A stretch of DNA of 32,434 nucleotides from Chara braunii (GCA_003427395.1 BFEA01000097.1:119129-151562), one strand, 5' to 3'. Positions 9,329 to 18,934 are shown, counted from the stretch's first letter. The notes: a model not told the origin generated them from the letters alone. Numbers and translations: made by a program.

Positions 9329-9330
<2 letters not shown>
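8640..9330. other. Intergenic; G-rich tract and T/A runs
   Basis: No gene recognised. Holds a G-rich stretch (8896-8975, listed separately), two T runs near 9029-9061, and repeated AATTCAACGGG words near 9147-9190. Confidence 0.5.
8896..8975 (+). other. G-quadruplex-prone tract
   Basis: At least seven runs of three to six G within 80 bases (for example 8897-8901, 8906-8910, 8942-8945, 8955-8960), separated by short loops. This meets the usual G3+N1-7 pattern several times over. Function unknown. Confidence 0.5.
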
Positions 9331-9398
<68 letters not shown>

Positions 9399-9399
9399 N

Positions 9400-9438
<39 letters not shown>
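9331..9438. repeat. (GT)28 followed by (GA)25 microsatellite
   Basis: Pure GT from 9331 to 9387, then GA to 9438 with one N at 9399. The open frames through it are artefacts. Confidence 0.95.
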
Positions 9439-9442
<4 letters not shown>

Positions 9443-9494
9443 CCATCGATATGATGAGCAATGCACCGGCCAGCAGGTAAGTCGCCAACCCCAC

Positions 9495-9600
9495 GGCTGG
9501 CCTCACGCTATTGAATCTTCCGCTAGAACAGGGAAGTACACACTACAAAATGTGTGTGTGTGTGTGCGTGTGTGTGTGGAGAGAGAGGTGGTGGGCGCCC
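9495..9600 (-). repeat. Possible fragment of the MITE-like family, with (TG)n
   Basis: GGCCTCACGC...GAATCTTCCGCTAGAACAGGGAAGTA, read in reverse complement, matches the core CCATGTTCTAGCAGAAGATTCA shared by the elements at 12479, 18935 and 25176. The right half is replaced by a TG microsatellite (9551-9578), so terminal repeats cannot be shown. Confidence 0.35.
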
Positions 9601-9671
9601 ACCATGGCTGTCCGCTGCTATTTCCCCGCCACCGGAGACGGCCGTCCCCACGGCTGTCTCCCTTCTTCAAA

Positions 9672-9958
9672 AAAAGTTTTGGGGAAAGGGCCTGCCGAAC
9701 TCGAAATTTTGAATTCGGCAGGTCCTTCCCCCCAAAAAAATTCGGAGGCGGGGCGCGGCCAGTTGCCCAAGTCTCACACCCCAGCCGTCATTTTTGTCGG
9801 GGTGGGGGCCCGCAGTCTGAACAAACCCCCCCCCAAAAAAAAACAGTTTCTCCTACCCCTAATTTTCACTGTGCGGGGCACTACAGTGCGCTGTAAGGTG
9901 CGTGACGCTACCTGTGCAACTCGTGTGCAAACCAGCGCACCGTGGTGCACCACAACTA
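9672..9958 (+). repeat. GC-rich hairpin repeat, copy P
   Basis: Begins with an inverted repeat (GGGCCTGCCGAA...TTCGGCAGGTCC, about 9685-9729), then C/A runs, GGAGGCGGGGCGCGGCC, CTAATTTTCACTGTGCGG and a GTGCGC-rich end GCGCACCGTGGTGCACC. The same modules in the same order occur on the minus strand at 24595-24880, and the last module at 25590-25708. About 290 bases, no coding content. Confidence 0.6.
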
Positions 9959-9960
9959 TG

Positions 9961-10981
9961 ACAGAAACCCAAGTTGCAAAATCACGAAGTAGTCCAGATA
10001 GTCATGTACCAAGCAGGGAGCACAAAGCACCAAGACTCCATCCACATAAGAGCAATACAAAGAACTCAAGGGTCGATGCCGACACTCCTGGTCACATCAA
10101 CACTGTATCCAATGCCGCTCCTAATGTCTGGCGCTCAGTGCCCAGCCTACTCTACTCAGCCTATCTAGCCTATCTACGTTCAAGTGACTGGATCACACCG
10201 AAGTTGAAGACCAATGTCCGTGTCGTCAACACCAATGCCGACCACCAGCATACACCAGGTACGTTATCTCTCTATCCTTATCACCTCTTGTCTCCCCGCA
10301 TCATGCGCCTCCTACCCGAAGACCACCTTTGCCATTACCCGCCTGCACCCCAGCTGCCCAGCTATGGCTGCTGTGGGCCCGCTGCTCCAGCACTGCCATC
10401 TCTCACCTCAGCACCCGTGCATGCGTCCGACCCACAGCGCCCATGCAGACACCGCAGCAGCATGTCCGCATTCTGGGAAGGCCAGAATGCCCCTCCCAGA
10501 GGGGCTCACACTTAGTTCCAGTTGGGCCCCAGGTGTCTGCATCCAGGCCCAGTTTTCAAAACTGGACAGGGCATCGTGCAGTTATGGACATCCAGGCAGC
10601 CTCCCAGCCTCCAAGTGTTTGCAGCCTTCTCATTGGCTCACGGCACAGATGTGATGACAATGCTACTTCCTGATTGGCCCATAACCAGTCCGTGAAGTGT
10701 CGACCTCACACAGCATGTGCATAGGGCGGAACCACTTGAGTGCTGGGCTCAACTGTACAGCCCAGCCCTTTGCTTCTGGAAAGAGCCTGGAGGCTCACGT
10801 TGCTCGGTAACCAACTGGCATGCTGCAACTGTCTGCGTACCCACATATGAAAAAATTGTCCAAAACACGCCTCACGTAAACACTCAGGCCCGCCTTCACT
10901 TAGGGCGGGCACGAGGGTTGCTGGGGGCCAAAGCCCAGAACACTTGTGCGTCTGATAAAGGGTCTGCGAGGCTCATTCCTC
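9961..10981 (+). repeat. Two-copy ~1.1-kb dispersed repeat, copy 1
   Basis: Aligns by eye along its whole length with 21500-22622: start ACAGAAACCCAAGTTGCAAA, middle GTCGTCAACACCAAT followed by a GTACGT donor-like site, end GGGCGGGCACGAGG...CATTCCTC. Copies are well diverged, with indels. The frames through it are not preserved between copies, so it is unlikely to be coding. Class unknown; it could be a non-autonomous element or part of a large LTR. Confidence 0.65.
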
Positions 10982-11299
10982 GCACAAGTAGCTTCACAGG
11001 AACTCGTGAAAAAGCCACAATCTTCGAGATCTTGGGAGACCAAAAGGCTGAGAAATGATTAAACCACCACTACCTGTCCCATACATCGGCCATGGGGAGG
11101 GTCCCCGGTCGTTCCAGAGGCTTAAACAAAATGGCGGCCACCGTTGCGCCTGGTCCCCAAAGAATGCGGTATAGGTCATATTCCCACTTTTTCCAACACC
11201 ATGAAAGGTAGTGGTGTTTCTTTTAAAAAAAAGAAAAACGTAGGCCAGATACACCCAGGGCATCAGGATGATCCAGGTAAATGGGGACTATGCTGATCT
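10982..11299. other. Intergenic, nothing recognised
   Basis: No gene, RNA or repeat recognised; short A-rich tract at 11224-11236. Confidence 0.5.
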
Positions 11300-11302
11300 G
11301 TT

Positions 11303-11791
11303 TTATGGTAGCCTTTCAGATTTTACATAACGGACGGGCACACAGGCAATCCACACTGTGCTGAAACCTTCTTTGCTCTCCTCAAAGACTTCACATGACG
11401 GAAACCGCCCTGTCAACTGCACATTAGCTACTCTTTCGGGACGGTTCCAACATATAAGACGCCCCAGACACGTATCCATCTCCACATTTTCTGATCTACA
11501 ATCTGATGGTCATCCCCTCTGCCAACCAAATACCCCTGCCACATCAGTAGGCTTGACACTTGCCAATCCAGGGAACAGGGCATTTTTGCTGCCGACAATT
11601 CTTGAGCAGGTCATACAGAACACCCTGCACGCACCATATGCAAAAGTCCTCGTTCTCCCCATTTCGAAAGTGAGTTCAGCAACCGTTTCTGCTATCCACT
11701 TTAAAGCATGATTATGCCGGACCCTGACACAGCGGGATGTTCCGCCGGACCGACGTCCAAAAAAATCCGGACAAAACACACACACACACAC
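11303..11791 (-). pseudogene. Unrecognised open frame with one stop
   Basis: A single minus-strand frame runs from 11791 to 11303 with only one stop (TGA at 11510-11512). The 11510-11740 part (HALKWIAETVAELTFEMG...) and the 11303-11485 part (CLGRLICWNRPERVANVQL...) have protein-like composition, with Trp and Cys, but match no family I know. Could be a decayed gene or exon, or chance. A plus-strand frame overlaps part of it. Confidence 0.2.
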
Positions 11792-11863
11792 AGGTTACAG
11801 AAGGTTTACAGACGGGGTGAGTTAGGCCATACCTACCTCAAGGCAGTATCCAGCCTGCATACC

Positions 11864-12003
11864 TCTCTCTCTCTCTCTCTCTCTCAAATGGCCGCGCCCC
11901 GCCTCCAAATTTTTTTTTCCCGGACCTACCAGACCAGACATCTGCCCGGACATCCAGACTTGGACGGTCCAGACTGGGCTCCGGACGTCTGCATCGTAAC
12001 CAT
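11864..12003 (-). repeat. TCCGGA-rich dispersed repeat, copy b
   Basis: (CT)n at 11864-11885, then GGCCGCGCCCCGCCTCC, a T run, and a TCCGGA/CCGGAC-rich block to 12003. Its reverse complement aligns with 641-745. The GC-rich start is shared with the hairpin repeats at 9672 and 24595, linking the two families. Confidence 0.55.
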
Positions 12004-12394
12004 GCTATAAAGACAACCATAGTGGGCCGGAAAGTGTACTGGAGCACAAGCACTGGCTGACTACTGCCGTTTCGCTCTCAGATTTGCCTGCAAGATTGCT
12101 ATTAATCATACATGTGGCGCATCATATGCGCGCAAGTTGCACACATGCGGCGCATAGCACACACGCACACGTGCAGGGGAAAAAAAAATAAAATTGAAAA
12201 GGGCAGGCAGTGGTAGCCAAACAAAGCCCTCCCTCCTGAAAATTGAGAGTGCACAGAAAGAAAGAATTTGGGGCCACATCATACTCCTCGTTGGATCCAG
12301 TCTATTTTCCAAAGGGCTCCCAGAAGAGAACTAGCAAGGTGACCATTTCTTCGGAGAGACGTTCATCAAATTGCAGTTAAGACACGAGCAGGCC
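12004..12394. other. Intergenic; GCGCA-rich patch
   Basis: No gene recognised. 12112-12176 has repeated GTGCGC/GCGCAT words and an A run resembling the end module of the GC-rich hairpin repeat, but too diverged to delimit. Confidence 0.4.
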
Positions 12395-12475
12395 ATCAAT
12401 ATATAGCTTGGATTCGAATTCAGGTTTGTGTTCCAGGAGTTATGGGTTACTAGCTCGCTACTAATACTCTGGTGA
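12395..12475 (-). repeat. tRNA-derived SINE-like fragment
   Basis: In reverse complement GAGCTAGTAACCCATAACT...CTGAATTCGAATCC matches 25334-25393 (GAATTGGTGACCCATAACT...CTTGAACTCGAATCC). TTCGAATCC fits an RNA polymerase III B box, and the upstream part is A-box-like. Two copies with the same spacing suggest a tRNA-headed SINE family; no tail was defined. Confidence 0.4.
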
Positions 12476-12478
12476 CCC

Positions 12479-12582
12479 CAAGGGCCTCAATCCACCAGTC
12501 ACAACTTGTATATGGCAGCATATGGTTCCATGTTCTAGCAGAAGATTCATGCACATTTGGTGAGTAGTGGTGTGAAGCCCTG
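12479..12582 (+). repeat. MITE-like element, copy 1
   Basis: 104 bases with imperfect terminal inverted repeats: left AAGGGCCTCAATCCACCAGTCACAA, right (reverse complement) CAGGGCTTCACACCACTACTCACCA. The core CCATGTTCTAGCAGAAGATTCA is shared with 18935-19060 and 25176-25308. No open frame. Short size, TIRs and dispersed copies fit a non-autonomous DNA transposon; CAGGG-like ends hint at hAT, but no 8-bp target duplication is seen. Confidence 0.5.
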
Positions 12583-12939
12583 ACAGGGGTATTCTGAATA
12601 ATGAGAAATAACTCTTTGCTTGCTCTCTCTCTCTCTCTCTCTCTCTCTGTTACATGCCCAGTTGGGCAATGTACATATAAACCGAGGATCCGCAATGTGA
12701 TAAAAAGGACTGAATGGACGATGCAGGGCACGTGAAATCTCAACAAGCAGTGTGCATTCCGATACATACAAAATGGTGCTTTTCAGCACAGTGGAAGACT
12801 TGGATACAAGTCCTGACCTGACCGGGACTGACCTCTTTCACGCAGTACAAGGCAGGGAAGCAGAATGCTAGAATACTAATGACTAGCCCAATCAATGTTT
12901 TAACGCAGACCAAACATACATCATGCTCATCACCAGGTG
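12583..12939. other. Intergenic with (CT)n
   Basis: (CT) microsatellite at 12623-12648; otherwise nothing recognised. Confidence 0.5.
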
Positions 12940-13725
12940 TGAAGGGGCCTGGCGCTATACACAGGAAAGAGGCGCCAGGTCCAGACATACACAGACGAAG
13001 AGGAGGGGATCAGACGAAGAAGAGGAAGGGGGAGATGGGAAAGTCGTCAACACCAAGTCTCGTTACACGTCCCAAATAATCCCTCTTCAAAATGTCTACG
13101 TCGAGACTGGATCCAATGTCACCAAGCTCTCCTCTCTCTCTCTCTCGTAGTCTGCTGATGCAGTGAAGTCAGATAGCGAGAGGGTTAGAAGAAGATGGTG
13201 GACTGAGAAGAGGAAGAAGAAGAACTCTCTCTCTCATGTGCCGGGTACTCACCTGTGAAGATGGTGCTGTGCTGCAGGTACCTCGAAGACGAAGCTGGGG
13301 CAATGGCGCTGCTATTAAGTCCCTCTGGCCTCCGCCCAATCTCTCTCTCGCTAGTACTACTCTAGCTGCTATGGCGCCCAGCGCTGGAGACTACCGCTAA
13401 CGCTACTAGCGCCCAGCGCTGAAGACTACTGCTAACGCTGCTACTACTCCTGCAGCACTCCTCCAGAGTTCTGCTGCCGAATCCTGAAGACTACTGACTG
13501 CCTTCTGCCTTGCACGTGAAGTGCCTGGGAAGTACCTAGGAACTACCTAGCAACTACTTGCCTCCTGCAGGGCGGGCCAGTCTTATATAGTGCTGGCCCG
13601 TCAAGGAGGCTGCTCTTGCCAATGCCAAAACGTGCCAGACCCTGGGGTTGAAGCTCAAACAAAGGTGCTCTTGAAAATAGGTCAAAAATGGCCTGAGCTA
13701 AAACCCTGGTCTGGTGCCTGAGTTT
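12940..13725 (-). repeat. LTR-like promoter region
   Basis: On the minus strand a TATA box, CACTATATAAGAC (13582-13589), is followed by GC- and CTG-rich repeated words, the same layout as the LTR-like region at 26365-27190 (CAGCACTATAAAAAGAGC) and, more loosely, the element A LTRs. The TATA box lies in the loop of a 7-bp inverted repeat (GGGCCAG 13574-13580, CTGGCCC 13593-13599). Edges were not found, so LTR status is an inference. Confidence 0.35.
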
Positions 13726-13950
13726 CAGGGCAGCTCGAACTGATGAGGGCCTGAAAATGGCCCTCAGTTTCAGGCTGAAAATACTCAGGGCCGGAAAGGC
13801 CCTGATTTCGCCTGAAATGACACAGGGCCTGTAGGCCCTTGTTTTCAGGCTTTCAGGCTGAAACAGGCTGAAAACAACACGGGGCCTGTAGGCCCTTGTT
13901 TTCAGGCTTCCAGGCTGAAAACAACACGGGCCTGAAAATGGCCCGTGCAG
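13726..13950. repeat. Array of GGGCC/GGCCC hairpins
   Basis: Five perfect short hairpins in about 220 bases: GAGGGCC-GGCCCTC (13745-13765), TCAGGGCC-GGCCCTGA (13786-13806), AGGGCC-GGCCCT (13825-13840), GGGCC-GGCCC (13883-13896) and CACGGGCC-GGCCCGTG (13925-13947). Loops are TGAAAAT, GGAAA, TGTA, TGTA and TGAAAAT. They sit among TTTCAGGC words, 150-360 bases upstream of the minus-strand TATA box. 13824-13927 also holds an imperfect tandem duplication. Confidence 0.65.
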
Positions 13951-13968
13951 CCTGTTGCAGGCAGCATG

Positions 13969-13970
<2 letters not shown>

Positions 13971-14029
<59 letters not shown>

Positions 14030-14083
14030 CGCACGCACGCGTGTATACACATATCATGGCCGCTTTTTTTTTTTTTTTTTTTT
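13971..14083. repeat. (TC)n-(GC)n-T-run composite
   Basis: Pure (TC) to 14014, alternating GC from 14014 to 14032, GCACGCACGCGTGTATACACATAT, then a 19-base T run (14065-14083). The alternating purine-pyrimidine part is Z-DNA-prone and the (TC) part triplex-prone. Confidence 0.9.
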
Positions 14084-14168
14084 CACACATCAGCGATCAA
14101 CGCACCGCGCGGCACATACCACACCGCACAAACGTGCCGCAAGTATGCTATAAATCCACATTCATAAG

Positions 14169-14440
14169 TTTGGGGCATTTCGAGAGATTGTGATGCCATT
14201 TGAGCTTACAAATGCCCAGCAGCTTTCCAATTGGCGAGGATAACTCAGTTCAGAGACTATACTCTACTCTGCAGTTGGACAAACAGCGTTTGAAGCACCT
14301 TCTCTGTGTATCATCGAACAGCATGTGGAGCACCTTCGTTGGGTATTGACGAACTTCGCTGAGCCAAGTGCAAGGCCAACAACGAAGTCGCTGTCATTTT
14401 TGTTTTGGCTGGTGCTGCCACCCATTTTGGTGCAGTAGTC
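14169..14440 (+). pseudogene. Relic of a Ty3/gypsy reverse transcriptase
   Basis: One plus-strand frame reads FGAFREIVMPFELTNA (14169-14216), then EHLRWVLTNF (14328-14357). These match the RT blocks GHYEFVVLPFGLTNA and DHLRFVLNKL of element B, and their spacing (46 codons) is within one codon of that in B (47). The YLDD box between them is unrecognisable and the frame has a TAA at 14241-14243. An old, dead fragment of a gypsy element, in the orientation opposite to elements A and B. No LTR found close by. Confidence 0.6.
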
Positions 14441-14973
14441 TGTTTGTCCAAGGAACCCGAAATGCCACATTTTCGATTCTCAACTTTGCCTGGGTGAGGT
14501 ACTGGTGGTGGATGCGCCGTGCACCAGGCCTGCCTGAGGGCTGTGCAACCCACATTTTGGTCAGGCCTAGGGTTATCCTTGCATTTCAGGCAGTGTGTGC
14601 TACTTTTTCCATCCTCTTCGCCCACCAGATCCGATCCGATTCAAACGACCAGGTGGACTACCAGGTGACACAGGGACAGACCCAGCAGTACATAGCTGGG
14701 ACCAGTCATCAGTTCAGGACACTGTGTTATTGTCTAGGCAATAGGGCGCTCGAGGGCAGTGTGTGTTAGCACCAGCAAAGCTAGCTTACTGCTAGCAGAT
14801 AGGACGGTGTAGCGAGATGGTATGGTCAGGAGCGGCATGGGCAATAGAGGACTGACCTGGGTGCCATAGTTCCAGGCTGGGTACTGACCATGACTGGGCC
14901 TCATCCTCCGACCCGCTGCATTGAAGAGGGAGGTTTCTTCTCCCTTCTTTTGCAATGATCCGAGAATTCACAG
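14441..14973. other. Intergenic, nothing recognised
   Basis: Open frames exist on both strands but none has a recognisable domain; may include further decayed gypsy sequence. Confidence 0.4.
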
Positions 14974-15279
14974 GAGCTCGAAATTATTCAGAACAGGCCA
15001 TGGCCGCCCAAACAGGTATGCCGTTCTCTCCCTACCCCTTCTATACTACACTCAGGCCTTGCTATTCCTCTGTCTTAGTCTTCCAACATCTCTTATCATC
15101 TTTATTTCTACTCCCCATGGCACCGGACATCGCTGACTACTACGCAGGCTACTCTCTCCTCCTTCATCCGTGGCTTGATCGCACAGCAACGCGGCAGTGC
15201 TGCTGCAATAGAGATGAATGGACATTGTTTTGACGCTGACTGTGACTCCCTTTCCTATATGCTGCAGTTACCCAAATAA
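14974..15279 (+). CDS. Possible two-exon 3' end of an unknown gene
   Basis: A 42-base open segment (14974-15015) ends at CAAACAG/GTATGC, a fair donor. A second segment (15148-15279) follows TACTACGCAG, a fair acceptor. Joined they stay in frame and end at TAA 15277-15279, giving ELEIIQNRPWPPKQ then ATLSSFIRGLIAQQRGSAAA.... No family recognised; the splice sites are only consensus matches. Confidence 0.15.
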
Positions 15280-15545
15280 GTGTTCTCACATCAGCCCCTC
15301 TGCCTTCCTTGGCCACAGCCAGCCTCAATGTTTCGGGCTTTCATAGGACTTTCCTGGGACAGAGGGGCAACTGAACAGGGCTGACAGTCTACTGGTACCT
15401 AGCAACTGACCGACTGACTCATACGTACTCGTGGGCCTATGGTTTCCGTACATGCTTCACGCTTCGTACCTACCAGAAACATAGTACGGACCTTCAGGTT
15501 GAGCATATGGTACTGCGAAAATTGGGACTTGGAACCGGGACCCAA
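15280..15545. other. Intergenic, possibly degraded internal part of a gypsy element
   Basis: No domain recognised. Lies just upstream of the 3' end of the diverged element-A relative and could be its eroded pol end. Confidence 0.3.
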
Positions 15546-15649
15546 CTTCAGGATGCGTGAATCCTTTCTTCTTCTTGAAAGGGTTTCATACAGTTCCCAT
15601 GACAATTGCAGCTCCCAGGGCTCGATCCCTAGACCTATCCTGACCTTTG
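15546..15649 (+). other. 3' internal segment of an element-A relative
   Basis: Contains GCAGCTCCCAGGGCTCGATC then CCTAGACCTATCCTGACC, matching the minus-strand segment inside the 3' LTR of element A (2211-2300). It keeps the tRNA T-arm-like palindrome and directly precedes the LTR. Confidence 0.5.
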
Positions 15650-16213
15650 TGGAGACCCCCCCCCCTATGTGGCTTCGAACCCGCAACCTGTCATGTACAA
15701 ATGTTTTACGTATGTAGTCTGGGTCGTGTGGACTTGAGCCGAAGACCTACAGGTTAGTAGTCTTAGGGTCAGTCCTATAGGTTAGTCCTAAGCGTAGTGA
15801 AGGGTCAGTCTAGAAGGTACTACTTGGCTCTTCGGAGCTGTAAGGGTCATTCGCTATAGCTGAGTCAGCAAGGTAGAGTCTAGTCCCAGCCTAGTCAGCA
15901 TTCCCAGTCTAAAGTCTCAGTCGACCTTGTCCAGTCAGCAAGTACCAGGTGGGGCTGTACACTCCTTGGGCCTGGGACCAGAGGCTGGCCAGACCACCGA
16001 CGAAACAGTATAAATAAAGAGGCAGCGCCAAGCCAGGCATTCATTCGCCTGCAAGCCATGCGGAAGTGCTGCTTATGCGACTTGTGCATTGGAGGTCTGC
16101 AGGTGCCCGACGAAGAAGAGGGCAAGTGGCCATAGCCGCTAGTGGATGAGGAAGACGACGGCGGTCATAGCCACCCAGTTGCTGACATCAATGATAGGGT
16201 ATTGTGTGTGTGT

Positions 16214-16249
<36 letters not shown>

Positions 16250-16478
16250 CGACATTCAGGGTAAATACTAGTAAGTACGTGTGTGAGTGAGAGTGTCTGA
16301 TGGTGGCGAGTGTTGAAGGGGGAATTCAGGCTAGCGCTCAGCGGCCATAGCCGCCAGATCATGGCCCAGATGTGACAAGTTGACTTAAGCTGAGTTCCTG
16401 GCCTAAGGCCATACTTCAGAGTTTTCTGTGTGGGTGCAGTGCGCCATTGCAAGTTGTGTTGCCCCATCGGCACCTACA
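15650..16478 (+). repeat. Diverged LTR related to element A
   Basis: Begins TGGAGACC and ends CACCTACA (element A: TGTAGACC...TTTACA). The best match is around the promoter: AGTATAAATAAAGAGGCAGCG, a following CATTCATTC and GCCATGCGGAAGTGCTG, all with counterparts in the element A LTRs. It has grown by a GT microsatellite (16203-16247) and a C10 run (15655-15666). With its 3' internal segment it is the right end of a plus-strand element whose body is lost or unrecognisable. TATAAAT at 16009-16015. Confidence 0.65.
16009..16015 (+). promoter_or_regulatory. LTR TATA box
   Basis: TATAAAT in the same context as the TATA boxes of the element A LTRs. Confidence 0.5.
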
Positions 16479-16553
16479 CGTATGCATGTTGCGAGTGAAA
16501 TTGAGACAAGGCTGATTGAAGTCTTGTGTCTCGCCTCCATATCTGCCTCCGGA

Positions 16554-16556
<3 letters not shown>

Positions 16557-16642
<86 letters not shown>
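16557..16642. repeat. (GA)43 microsatellite
   Basis: 86 bases of uninterrupted GA, the longest pure dinucleotide run in the window; a mirror-repeat purine tract able to form a triplex. Confidence 0.95.
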
Positions 16643-16648
<6 letters not shown>

Positions 16649-17177
16649 CTTCACATTGTGCTAAGGGACGAATGTGGGATAAGAGAGAGAACTAATATTA
16701 TGACAATTTCATCTGGTTTCCCTCTCTTCTCCTTCTCTTCTCACACTTCGACTTCTCGTTCTTGCCTCATCATCTGTGGTTTTTATCCCCATATGTGTGC
16801 AGAGAAAGGAGGGTTTTTTCACCCATTTATGTTCCCCTCTTTCGGGATGATGAGTGTACCGTCCGAGTCTTGGGTTATAAGAGTCAGATTGCTTGTTTTT
16901 TTCAGACTTCCACTGCATTGCCTTGTTGCTCCTCCTCACATTGGTGATTCTTGGTTCCTCACCATGCCCATATGCTGTTAGGCATGCAACACCGAGAATG
17001 CACAAAAAATTGTCCCTGATATGAAGCTCAATGCTAAAGCACATCCATTCAGCAATGCTGAAGCCCACCCTTCGTTCGCCTCGGCATAAACTTTCGAATG
17101 TTGAGTGGATAAATGCTGGAGATGCGCATGCTGTAGAGAGTGTTGACAAACGAAAGGTTCAGCTACGTAGCTCTCAC
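16643..17177. other. Intergenic or intron left of the candidate exon
   Basis: If the minus-strand exon at 17178-18329 is real, this would be its downstream intron and possibly a following exon. An open minus-strand frame at 16709-17149 has no recognisable domain. Confidence 0.3.
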
Positions 17178-18329
17178 CAGTCCGAATTCAAACCGATGAC
17201 GAAGAATAGCTTTCCCTGCTGCAGAAGAGGTGCTCAATGGCGAAGAGAAAGACGCAACGCCTGATGTAGCCAAGGGTACTGAGAGTGACAAAAGAGGGGA
17301 TGCTGGGGCCACCACGGGGCCCAAAAGTGGCGCTAATGTGCCAAGTGCCAGTGGCACAACAGGAGGCAGAGCGGATGCCAAGCACAGCGGAAGTGCAGTA
17401 CCGACAGCCAGAGACATTGTAGAACCCACTCCTGGAGGTAACACATGATCCATCACAGGAAACTGCACGGCGCCGGGTGGCAAGGAATTAATTGCAGAAG
17501 TTTGACTGCCTGCTGCAGCTGCCTTCTCACAACGAGACTTTCCGAAGTGACTAACAAGACCATGTTTGTCAAGATTGCTGGGACGTTTGACATGCCCACC
17601 TTCTTGAGCCACCACCTGACCAGAGCATCTCGACAATCTTAACGAGGCAGAATCTCCATTGGCACTTGGCATGCTCTCATCCTGCTTGGCCATTTCAGCT
17701 GCATCTCTGTTATATGTGAGGCAATTACCTTCGTCTGAATCAGCCGAGACACTTGTTTGCGAGCTGTTCTGAGCTTTTGGATTCCGTTCCATGCCTTCAG
17801 CTACGATGGCTTTCCCCTTTTCTTCCTTGCGAACAAATCCATCCTGTTTATGCCCCTTGCCATTCTCATCCCTTGCGGATGATTGCAAGCCAGGTCTCCC
17901 CCCATGAGATGCCCCCTGCAATGGCCCGGGCTTCTCAGCAGGTTTCAGATCGAACAACACACTGGCACTTGGTTCCTTCTTTGCCTCAACAATGCCCTGC
18001 CTGATTTCCCAATCGGGTTGGTGACATCTGCCCATTCGTTCCTCTGAGTTATTTTCTCTCCCGCTTAGTTCGCAGCGTTCTGCTTCCTCCAGAAGATGTC
18101 GTTCTGCTTGGTTCGCTCTATCACTCTGTGTACTCCTGTCAACTTTCCTGTGCGTCGCTGATCCCTTCTGCCTCATTGTCATCCACTTGTTATCATCCGC
18201 ACGGCTTTCAGAGTCCTCGGTGCACGACCCCGTAGCTCCCTCAGTAGGCTGACTTGCAGACTCATGGTCACATTTTAGAATTGCCCTTTTCGATTTCAAC
18301 TTGGCAGTCTCAAGCCCGACAGGTGGTAT
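17178..18329 (-). CDS. Candidate host exon, 384 codons, disordered protein
   Basis: The longest non-transposon open frame in the window (stop at 17163; no ATG at its start). On the minus strand it is preceded by TTTTGTTTGTGTGCAG, a good 3' splice site, and leaves through CTG/GTGAGAG, a good 5' splice site. The enclosed 1152 bases are exactly 384 codons, phase 0 at both ends. The first ~270 residues are very hydrophilic (Glu, Lys, Ser, Asp, Arg, Gln) and look intrinsically disordered. The last ~110 are rich in Pro, Leu, Val, Ala and Ser in low-complexity blocks (PPVVPLALGTLAPLLGPVV). No domain recognised. A nuclear or regulatory scaffold protein would fit, but that is a guess. No neighbouring exon could be confirmed. 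Confidence 0.4.
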
Positions 18330-18934
18330 CTGCACACAAACAAAAGTAACATCACACGTGATCGAAAGACAGCATTTTCAAGATCAGATAGGTCAGTCCC
18401 TCCCTCGGAACATAGAAGACTTCACAGATCGTGTCTCTACACATGCCTATACAAGCAACACAGCTCAAGTCACCATCCTTCATTAGCCCAGCTTCATTGT
18501 CAAGCCTGGCCCAACTTCAGTCTCATGACATGCATGCGAGCAAGGTGGAAATTCAGAAATGATGTTGGCTTCCTAGTTCCACCAAGCTCTAAGGTTATGA
18601 ACACACTGAATGCTGTTCCATGCTAGTTCCTGGGCATTCAGTTAATTGACTACCTTCCATGACTTTCCAGTCCTCTTCAATCTAAAATTCTAAACTTGAA
18701 AAAAGCATTGCTTGCTCCTGGCTGAAGAACTGCTGGTTTGTCAGCTATTGTTGCAAGTTGCGCTGTTCAGCAGTCTGCAACCAGCAGCAGCAGAACAGGC
18801 AGACTCGAAAACAATCTGTCTCATGCACGAACCGAGCTCTCTGCATAGAGTCCATATAGACCCAACATGGACCATCTCAAACATGAAACATGCAGATACG
18901 CCAACACCCGAAGCACTCCCGACTTGCTCAGACA
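18330..18934. other. Intergenic or upstream intron
   Basis: Nothing recognised; if the exon to the left is real this would be its upstream intron. Confidence 0.35.

Noticed and set aside
9333-9896. 187-codon frame starting in the GT repeat
   Set aside because: Half is microsatellite-encoded Cys/Val and Glu/Arg, the rest is repeat DNA.
13738-13775. CTGATGAG at 13740 as a hammerhead core
   Set aside because: The hairpin that follows is not succeeded by the required GAAA; it belongs to the GGGCC hairpin array.
13726-13950. CRISPR-like repeat array
   Set aside because: Repeats are irregular in length and spacing with no unique equal spacers, and the DNA is eukaryotic.
16403-16654. Leu/Ser and Glu/Arg frames through (GA)43
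   Set aside because: Low-complexity translation of a dinucleotide repeat.
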